Positions 4,677-9,331 of a DNA stretch of 9,331 nt are shown here, one piece after another. Both the position numbers and the translations under genes were made by a program. Origin of the DNA: an uncultured Alistipes sp. GTDB taxonomy: Bacteria > Bacteroidota > Bacteroidia > Bacteroidales > Rikenellaceae. The number at the start of each line of letters is the position of its first letter. Positions within the stretch are counted from its first letter, which is position 1. The notes under the pieces are model-generated. The model did no database searches. It saw nothing but the letters and a program-made list of their open reading frames with translations, and was not told the origin of the DNA. The stretch is taken from NCBI GenBank assembly GCA_900770585.1, contig CAAGKW010000227.1:1-9331 (forward strand), in the 5' to 3' direction.

Positions 4677-5969
4677 ATGGAAGAGTTTAAGCCTACTCAG
4701 TACACCTTGCAGTGCGTGGCTACGGGTCGCGAATTCGAGGACACCGGCTGGGTGTTAGACGACAAAGAGTGTAAATCACCTTCGTTGGTGCGTGCAATAT
4801 ATGCCAAGAAACAGATCGAGGTACGTGACAATAGCTACGGTTTCTATAAGTTTGCCGATTGGTTGCCTATCAGCCGTATGCTCGAAGGCTCGTCGGCACC
4901 CGTGACCTATCGTAGCAAGGGGCTGGCTGAGGCACTCGGATTGGAGAACCTCTACATCACATTCAATGGCTATAATCCGGCTATCGGAGCCAATATGAGC
5001 ACTTGTTCGTTCAAGGAGACTGAGGCTTACTCGGTTTGTGGTCGCATCGATCCGAAGAACAACAAAATTTTGGTTGTAGCATCGGCGGGCAACACTGCAC
5101 GTGCATTTGCAAAAGTATGCTCGGATAATAATATTCCGTTGTTGTTGAGCGTACCGGCAGACAATCTGTCGGCGCTGTGGTTTGAAAAACCGCTGAATCC
5201 TTGCGTTAAACTCATATCGTGCGAGAATGGTGGCGACTATTTCGACGCTATACACCTGAGTAACTTGGCATTGAAGTCGAAGAAATTCTATGCCGAAGGT
5301 GGTGCCAAGAATGTCGCTCGTCGTGACGGTATGGCAACAACAATGCTGTCAGCAGCAACCACTATCGGACAAATCCCCGATTACTACTTCCAGGCGGTTG
5401 GTAGTGGCACAGGTGCTATCGCTGCGTGGGAGGCTAATATGCGATTGATCGAGGACGGACGTTTCGGCACGACAAAGACAAAGCTGATGGTTGCTCAGAA
5501 TGCGCCGTTTGTACCGATGTACGATGCTTGGCGTATAGATTCGCGCCATATGCTGCCCTATGATGACAATAAGGCTCGTCGCGACGCTGAAATCATCGAC
5601 GCTAAGGTGCTTTCGAATCGCAGACCGCCTTATGGCATTGTTGGTGGTCTGTATGATGCTCTAAAAGACACTGATGGCGAGATATTTGCAATCACAAATG
5701 CTGCTGCCAAGAAGGCGGCCACGCTGTTCGAGCAGACCGAAGGTTGCGATATTCATCCTGCGGCTGCGGTTGCGACAGCATCTCTCATCAAAGCGGTAGC
5801 CGAGGGCAAAGTTGACAAGACAAAGATTGTTATGCTCAACATTACCGGAGGTGGCGAGCGTAAAGCCAAGGAGGGCAAAGAGTTGTGGTATTTGAAGCCG
5901 ACTCACCTGTTCTCGCTCACGCCCGATGAAAGCGATGTAATCGCAAAAGTTGAAGCAATGTTTGAATAA
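4677..5969 (+). CDS. Probable cysteate synthase (PLP enzyme, threonine synthase-like fold) for sulfonolipid synthesis
   Basis: This 430-residue fold-type II PLP enzyme has the PLP lysine in CSFKETEA (K113), the cofactor-contacting SAGNTA (N139 is 26 residues later), the phosphate-binding GSGTG (243-247 region) and a late conserved NITGGG (T390). The N-terminus YTLQCVATGREFED looks like a decayed zinc ribbon. Ordinary Bacteroidota threonine synthase is the longer form without this ribbon and with a different start. The motif set fits the cysteate synthase subfamily, known from methanogens and from Alistipes (called SulA there; CapA in Capnocytophaga). That enzyme makes L-cysteate from O-phosphoserine and sulfite, the first step to capnine-type sulfonolipids of the envelope. 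I infer this from remembered homology; an atypical threonine synthase is the alternative. It heads the operon, behind a strong promoter with an operator-like repeat. Confidence 0.8.
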   Translation: MEEFKPTQYTLQCVATGREFEDTGWVLDDKECKSPSLVRAIYAKKQIEVRDNSYGFYKFADWLPISRMLEGSSAPVTYRSKGLAEALGLENLYITFNGYNPAIGANMSTCSFKETEAYSVCGRIDPKNNKILVVASAGNTARAFAKVCSDNNIPLLLSVPADNLSALWFEKPLNPCVKLISCENGGDYFDAIHLSNLALKSKKFYAEGGAKNVARRDGMATTMLSAATTIGQIPDYYFQAVGSGTGAIAAWEANMRLIEDGRFGTTKTKLMVAQNAPFVPMYDAWRIDSRHMLPYDDNKARRDAEIIDAKVLSNRRPPYGIVGGLYDALKDTDGEIFAITNAAAKKAATLFEQTEGCDIHPAAAVATASLIKAVAEGKVDKTKIVMLNITGGGERKAKEGKELWYLKPTHLFSLTPDESDVIAKVEAMFE

Positions 5970-5976
5970 GAAATTT

Positions 5977-5985
5977 AAGGAGAGG
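5977..5985 (+). promoter_or_regulatory. Possible Shine-Dalgarno sequence before manA
   Basis: AAGGAGAGG matches the anti-Shine-Dalgarno core, which is rare at starts in this window. The core ends 15 nt before the ATG at 5998, wider than optimal. It supports 5998 over the earlier in-frame ATG at 5950, which lies upstream of it inside the preceding gene. Confidence 0.4.
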
Positions 5986-5997
5986 CTATATATATTT

Positions 5998-6972
5998 ATG
6001 TTGTATCCGTTACGATTCCGTCCTCGTCTGAAACCTCGCATTTGGGGAGGTTCGACGCTCATTGCCAAAAAAGGCAAGGGGCTGCGTATTGACCGTAGCC
6101 GCCAATACGGCGAAAGCTGGGATTTGTCGGGTCTGCGTGGCGATTTGTCAATCGTCAGCAATGGTGTGCTCAAAGGCAATAATATCGAAGAGTTGATCGA
6201 GGTCTATATGGAGGATCTGGTGGGCGAAAAGAATTTCGAACGCTTTGGTGTCGAATTTCCGTTGCTGATCAAAATGCTTGATGCTCAGGACACTCTCTCC
6301 ATTCAGGTACACCCAAATGATGAACTTGCTGCCGAGCGTCACGACTCGTATGGCAAGAGCGAAATGTGGTATATCACCAACCACGAAGAGGGTGCGGCAA
6401 TTTATGTAGGCTTTAAACGCCCTGTTTCACGCGAAGAGTTTATCGACGCGGTAATCACCAATCGCCTGCCCGAGTTGCTCAATCGTTACGAGGTTAAGAA
6501 GGGCGACGTCTATTTCATACCCGCAGGCACAATCCACACGATTGGCAAAGGCATAGAATTGATCGAAATTCAACAAACATCAGATATTACCTATCGCGTT
6601 TACGATTGGGATCGAGTAGATTCAGAGGGTCGTCCACGCGAACTTCATACAGCATTGGCGATCGACGCTATCGACTTCGAAAGCGACGAAGAGTATGTGC
6701 TCACAAAGTCGCCCGAAGTTAATTCATCAGTTGAGTTGATCAAGCGTGAACAATTCACTACCAACTTGTTGGCTATTGATGGCGAATACACGCGTGTATT
6801 GGCTGCACTCGACACTTTTGTAGTCTATATCGTAGCCGAGGGCGAACTGCAAATCGAGGTTGACGACCATTCTGAGAAGCTCGTTGTTGGCGAGTTGGTG
6901 CTGATTCCTGCCGAAGTAAACGAGGTCACGATTAAGGGCAAGGGACGACTGCTGGAAGCATACGTCGAGTAA
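5998..6972 (+). CDS. manA: Class I mannose-6-phosphate isomerase
   Basis: This 324-residue cupin enzyme interconverts fructose-6-phosphate and mannose-6-phosphate, feeding GDP-mannose and GDP-fucose for glycans or letting mannose enter glycolysis. It has the family start PLRFRPRLKPRIWGG, then YGESWDLSG (37-45), and the zinc-binding cupin: SIQVHP (Q103, H105), SEMWY (E122) and PAGTIHTIG (H180). The active-site segment TYRVYDWDR follows at 198-206 with the catalytic Arg. The length matches the short Bacillus-type ManA of about 315-325 residues rather than the longer E. coli form. The cytoplasmic enzyme lacks any signal peptide. I choose the ATG at 5998 because the family sequence begins there; the in-frame ATG at 5950 would overlap the cysteate synthase gene by 20 nt. 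The 28-nt gap to the preceding gene implies co-transcription. Confidence 0.93.
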   Translation: MLYPLRFRPRLKPRIWGGSTLIAKKGKGLRIDRSRQYGESWDLSGLRGDLSIVSNGVLKGNNIEELIEVYMEDLVGEKNFERFGVEFPLLIKMLDAQDTLSIQVHPNDELAAERHDSYGKSEMWYITNHEEGAAIYVGFKRPVSREEFIDAVITNRLPELLNRYEVKKGDVYFIPAGTIHTIGKGIELIEIQQTSDITYRVYDWDRVDSEGRPRELHTALAIDAIDFESDEEYVLTKSPEVNSSVELIKREQFTTNLLAIDGEYTRVLAALDTFVVYIVAEGELQIEVDDHSEKLVVGELVLIPAEVNEVTIKGKGRLLEAYVE

Positions 6973-6984
6973 TCGTAACTCACG

Positions 6985-7980
6985 ATGAAACGTCTGATTT
7001 TTACACTTTGGCTGACGCTGGCAATGGCATTCGCCGCAACCGCACAAGATTTTCGTGTGCGCGTTGTCAATCAATTACAAATGCCTATCTCATACGCGGT
7101 TATCACTATCGAGGGAGTTCCTCGTGCTGTTACCGACATTGACGGAGTAGTCGAAATCGATTTTCGTCGCATACGACCCGAATACCGCTTAGCAGCTCAC
7201 GCCATTGGTTACCAGAGCCTCACGCAAGAGGTTGGGCAGGAGGGAATGATCTCTGGTGGCATTGAGTTTCATCTGCCACTAAATGAGGGCATTATTGCCG
7301 ACACTGACGTTGATCGCACCTCGGATCAGGCACGCGAGATGTTCGAATCGATAGCAGGCGAATCGACCGCTATGGACTTCAATTGCACACTTGCAAGCGC
7401 CTTCCAATTCGAATATATGCGACATAAAGCATCGGGTGAGTTCGCGGTCGAAAACTTGGTGGATAGCAAGGAGTTAGCGTATTTTCGCGAAAAGGGTTGG
7501 TGTCACCTGCCCATCGATATTCGTATGAGTGACGACAGCTCGGAAAGTACCCTTCACAAACTCGACGAGGCATTACATTACGCTCTTTCGGAGTTGAATT
7601 TCTCGATTGCTGCAATTGGTCACAATCGCCACTTTTATAAATATAAGCCCGACTATGCCCTGCTTGGCTGCAACGCCGACGGCACGCAGCAATACTATCG
7701 AATTTCATTCCCAATGCTTGCAACAAAAGCCACTCAGATAGTAGCAACGGTAGACACAACAGTGCAACAAGTAACCTCAATCGATATTTTAATTAGCGAT
7801 CGTAATGACGCTATTATCAAGCATATAAACGCTGACTTAAATGCGGTCAAACCGACAAAGAAAAGCAAAATTCCAGCCCTTTGTCCCACGGCTTTGACCT
7901 ATCGCTACTCGACTCGATACGCTAATCTGCTGTTGCAATTGAGCGACATCACAATCACCCCTTCCGACAAAAAGAGATAA
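6985..7980 (+). CDS. Secreted protein with carboxypeptidase-regulatory-like (CarbopepD_reg) domain
   Basis: The 331-residue product starts with a clear signal peptide (MKRLIF, hydrophobic core, ATAQ at 18-21, cleavage before Asp-Phe). Residues 22 to about 105 form a beta-sandwich of the CarbopepD_reg_2 type: FRVRVVNQLQMPISYAVITI, then a TDIDG turn and a YRLAAHAIGYQSLTQEV strand pair. This is the small domain that in Bacteroidota opens TonB-dependent receptors and many surface proteins, but here no plug or barrel follows. Residues 110-320 are unfamiliar to me: a helical segment with Cys/Phe, then a strand-rich part (QQYYRISFPMLATKATQIVA) like the C-terminal half of other secreted CarbopepD_reg proteins. 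The function is unknown; periplasm or outer membrane is the likely site. The gap to manA is only 12 nt, so it belongs to that operon. Confidence 0.75.
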   Translation: MKRLIFTLWLTLAMAFAATAQDFRVRVVNQLQMPISYAVITIEGVPRAVTDIDGVVEIDFRRIRPEYRLAAHAIGYQSLTQEVGQEGMISGGIEFHLPLNEGIIADTDVDRTSDQAREMFESIAGESTAMDFNCTLASAFQFEYMRHKASGEFAVENLVDSKELAYFREKGWCHLPIDIRMSDDSSESTLHKLDEALHYALSELNFSIAAIGHNRHFYKYKPDYALLGCNADGTQQYYRISFPMLATKATQIVATVDTTVQQVTSIDILISDRNDAIIKHINADLNAVKPTKKSKIPALCPTALTYRYSTRYANLLLQLSDITITPSDKKR

Positions 7981-8042
7981 CCCTCTGCATCGATTCGGTG
8001 CGCTTATTGCTCATAACTCGACAAATGAAAAATGTTTGAGCT

Positions 8043-8594
8043 ATGAAAATATCGTTACGTGCAATTGTCAAACGCATATCTATATCTCAGATCGCACTAC
8101 GCTGTTTGGTTATTATCGTTGCTTACGTCATCGGCGCACACGTTACGGGCCAATTCCACGCGTCGAGTTATATGGGCGCAATGCTCGCCTGCACCTCGGC
8201 AATCGTCGTAATGCAGGCCGAAGATGTGCGCGAGTCGATCCACAAAGGGTGGCTGCGCGTGGTGGGCACATTGATTGGAGCCATCATCGCCACAACTTAT
8301 CTTCAACTCTACCCTTTTTCGCTACACGGGCTGGCTATCTCGTTCTGTATCCTCGAATTGATTTGTATGGCGATGAATGTGCCCGACGGTGGCACGGTTG
8401 CGGCAATGACCCTCGTGATTATATCGGTCATTTCGCAGGAGATACCCGACTTGCCTCCTCTAACGAATGGTGTTTTACGCTTTGTCGAGGGTACGGTTGG
8501 TGTCTTTATCGGTATCGGCGAGCTATGGATCACCGAGCAGATACAAGCAATACATCGCAAGAAAAAAGGTCCGAATCCGAAGACTCGAACCTAA
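8043..8594 (+). CDS. Small FUSC-family (aromatic acid exporter-like) inner-membrane protein
   Basis: This 183-residue protein has about six predicted membrane helices (near residues 17-33, 44-59, 71-88, 94-111, 115-131 and 143-163) with a basic N-terminus and a basic C-terminal tail. The helix 2-3 region (YMGAMLACTSAIVVMQAEDV, then a helix beginning KGWLRVVGTLIGA) and the last helix LRFVEGTVGVFIGI match the FUSC/ArAE membrane half, where such segments line a putative export path for aromatic acids or other small anions. The large cytoplasmic domain of full-length exporters is absent. The substrate is unknown. It lies 62 nt after the preceding gene, with no clear promoter in the gap; a weak 6-bp hairpin (7987-8001) is present there, so it is probably the last gene of the operon. 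Its final codons double as the terminator of the convergent DUF805 gene. Confidence 0.78.
   Translation: MKISLRAIVKRISISQIALRCLVIIVAYVIGAHVTGQFHASSYMGAMLACTSAIVVMQAEDVRESIHKGWLRVVGTLIGAIIATTYLQLYPFSLHGLAISFCILELICMAMNVPDGGTVAAMTLVIISVISQEIPDLPPLTNGVLRFVEGTVGVFIGIGELWITEQIQAIHRKKKGPNPKTRT
8562..8591 (-). terminator. Terminator of the DUF805 gene, inside the FUSC coding sequence
   Basis: On the minus strand GGTTCGAGTC (8582-8591) pairs with GATTCGGACC (8568-8577), 10 bp with two G-U pairs, closed by a stable TTCG tetraloop and followed by six T residues. It begins 29 nt after the DUF805 stop codon. On the plus strand no T-run follows, so it serves only the minus strand. Confidence 0.8.
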
Positions 8595-8619
8595 CCATTT
8601 CCAAATATCACTCGTGGGA

Positions 8620-9117
8620 TTAAAAAATCTTACCGGGGATATGGTTTTCGACGCTCAGCGCCTCGCCCTCCTCGCCATCTTCGGGTGCTGGCTCCTCCTC
8701 GACATTCCAAAACTCCTTACCATAAACCTCTTCGGGATCAAAGTCTTCATCCACCTCGCCACTGCCGATACCGCGATTGTCGTACTCGTCCTCAGCCGTG
8801 GTGCGCTGCACGAGGTAAGTGATCATAAGTATTTGTCCTACAACGGGGAACAACATCACCAACAACCACCAGCCGCTACGCGAAGTGTCGTGCAGACGAC
8901 GAACCATCGCCGACAATCCCGTGATAAAATTAACAGCCGAGAAGATAGCCGTAAGCAGGAACGGGAATGGAGCGATCTGATTCAGCACGAATACATCAAT
9001 CGCTGCAACACCGATATAGAGCCAAAGTGTAATGCTCACGTAGGTCCAGAACGGGCGTCGTGCCAGCGAGCCGCGGAAATCGAAACTATGTTTCCAAATA
9101 TCGATATAACTTTTCAT
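8620..9117 (-). CDS. DUF805 family membrane protein with acidic C-terminal tail
   Basis: The 165-residue product matches DUF805, a small inner-membrane family of unknown function. The opening SYIDIWKHSFDFRGSLARRPFW (about residues 3-24) corresponds to the family signature of a short amphipathic helix followed by an Arg-rich R-R-x-x-F/Y-W motif. Three or four membrane helices follow (about 26-45, 51-70 and 83-103), with the hallmark RRLHDTSRSGWW at 73-84. Residues 109-152 form a strongly acidic, disordered-looking tail rich in Glu/Asp, longer than usual in my memory of the family. An in-frame ATG at 9171 would add 18 residues but lies on the far side of the promoter, so the start at 9117 is preferred. 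The gene is convergent with FUSC and divergent from the tRNA. Confidence 0.85.
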   Translation of the reverse strand: MKSYIDIWKHSFDFRGSLARRPFWTYVSITLWLYIGVAAIDVFVLNQIAPFPFLLTAIFSAVNFITGLSAMVRRLHDTSRSGWWLLVMLFPVVGQILMITYLVQRTTAEDEYDNRGIGSGEVDEDFDPEEVYGKEFWNVEEEPAPEDGEEGEALSVENHIPGKIF

Positions 9118-9140
9118 TGTGATAGGATTTGTTACGTTCA

Positions 9141-9171
9141 CAAATGTAGCGATTCGGCGCGAGAATTGCAA
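9141..9171 (-). promoter_or_regulatory. Sigma-A promoter of the DUF805 gene
   Basis: On the minus strand TTG (9169-9171) and TACATTTG (9141-9148) are separated by 20 nt. Transcription would start near 9134, leaving a leader of under 20 nt before the ATG at 9117. This rules out the earlier in-frame ATG at 9171 as the start for this transcript. Confidence 0.75.
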
Positions 9172-9210
9172 TTGATTTGCCCGAAAAGCGCAAAAAAAAT
9201 CGCCCGATGG

Positions 9211-9241
9211 TTTGCAGATTGTGAAATTTGTATTACATTTG
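9211..9241 (+). promoter_or_regulatory. Sigma-A promoter of the tRNA-Asp gene
   Basis: TTTG (9211-9214) and TACATTTG (9234-9241) are separated by 19 nt, a full match to the Bacteroidota consensus including the four-base -33 element. Transcription would start near 9248, about 15 nt before the tRNA. It is back to back with the DUF805 promoter. Confidence 0.8.
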
Positions 9242-9262
9242 CACCTGCAAACACAGCAAAAC

Positions 9263-9331
9263 GGTGTGGTAGTTCAGTTGGTTAGAATACCTGCCTGTCA
9301 CGCAGGGGGTCGCGAGTTCGAGTCTCGTCCA
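9263..9331 (+). tRNA. tRNA-Asp (anticodon GTC), 3' end cut by window edge
   Basis: The acceptor strand GGTGTGG is followed by a D-arm (TAGTTCAGTTGGTTAGA), an anticodon stem CCTGC/GCAGG enclosing the loop CTGTCAC with anticodon GTC at 9297-9299, and a T-arm GCGAG-TTCGAGT-CTCGT. The window ends with CCA, which is the first part of the returning acceptor strand (CCACACC), so only the last few acceptor bases, the discriminator and the 3' end are missing. All visible stems pair well and nothing suggests a pseudogene. Another tRNA or rRNA gene may follow outside the window. Confidence 0.93.

Noticed and set aside
4677..5969. Annotation as ordinary threonine synthase (thrC)
   Set aside because: The decayed ribbon start and the CSFKETEA lysine motif fit the cysteate synthase subfamily better, but without an alignment this remains the main alternative.
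7987..8001. 6-bp hairpin (GCATCG/CGGTGC) between the CarbopepD_reg and FUSC genes as a terminator
   Set aside because: The stem is short with a wobble pair and a 3-nt loop, and no T-run follows; at most a weak pause or processing site.
9211..9251. TTTGCAG and CTGCAAA inverted arms flanking the tRNA promoter
   Set aside because: The left arm is the -33 element itself and the arms are 27 nt apart with no further symmetry; chance is the simpler explanation.
8467..9285. Long plus-strand open frame opposite the DUF805 gene
   Set aside because: It overlaps FUSC, DUF805 and both promoters; the translation shows no family features, whereas DUF805 motifs are clear on the other strand.

Overview
This window comes from a member of the Bacteroidota, most likely a Bacteroidales gut-type lineage close to Alistipes/Rikenellaceae. 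Four things point there: several promoters match the Bacteroidota sigma-A pattern (TTG or TTTG, 19-20 nt, TAnnTTTG); most starts lack a Shine-Dalgarno sequence; families such as DUF3822 and DUF2807 are typical of the phylum; and one enzyme looks like the cysteate synthase used to make sulfonolipids, a lipid class characteristic of Alistipes and relatives. The genus is an inference from remembered protein similarity, not from a search. The window looks chromosomal. I see no transposase, integrase, phage gene, plasmid gene or CRISPR array.

Layout. Positions 1-2541 are on the minus strand: the 5' end of mutS (cut by the window edge), a secreted DUF2807 protein with seven SGMSE-like repeats, and a RecD/Dda-like SF1B helicase. 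Positions 2614-4383 are on the plus strand: a membrane-anchored 210-residue protein of unknown function, a DUF3822 protein, and rsmD (16S rRNA guanine-N2 methyltransferase). A strong terminator hairpin sits between the 210-residue gene and DUF3822 and contains the likely DUF3822 start codon. The 293-bp gap at 4384-4676 is the longest non-coding stretch. It holds the rsmD terminator, a second terminator-like hairpin, a very good sigma-A promoter with a 9-bp inverted repeat over its -7 box, and a small leader hairpin.

Positions 4677-8594 look like one plus-strand operon: cysteate synthase, class I mannose-6-phosphate isomerase (28-nt gap), a secreted protein with a carboxypeptidase-regulatory-like domain (12-nt gap), and a small FUSC-type membrane protein (62-nt gap). 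All four are plausibly linked to envelope or surface-glycan chemistry. A convergent DUF805 membrane protein follows on the minus strand; its terminator lies inside the last codons of the FUSC gene. The window ends in a tRNA-Asp (GTC) gene with its own promoter, truncated a few bases before the 3' end.

The most interesting points are the probable sulfonolipid enzyme with an operator-like inverted repeat at its promoter, a related half-site repeat at the DUF2807 promoter, a possible small RNA in the rsmD-cysteate synthase gap, and two terminators that overlap neighbouring coding sequences. I found no clearly new multi-gene system. Nearly everything outside the genes is accounted for by the sites listed.
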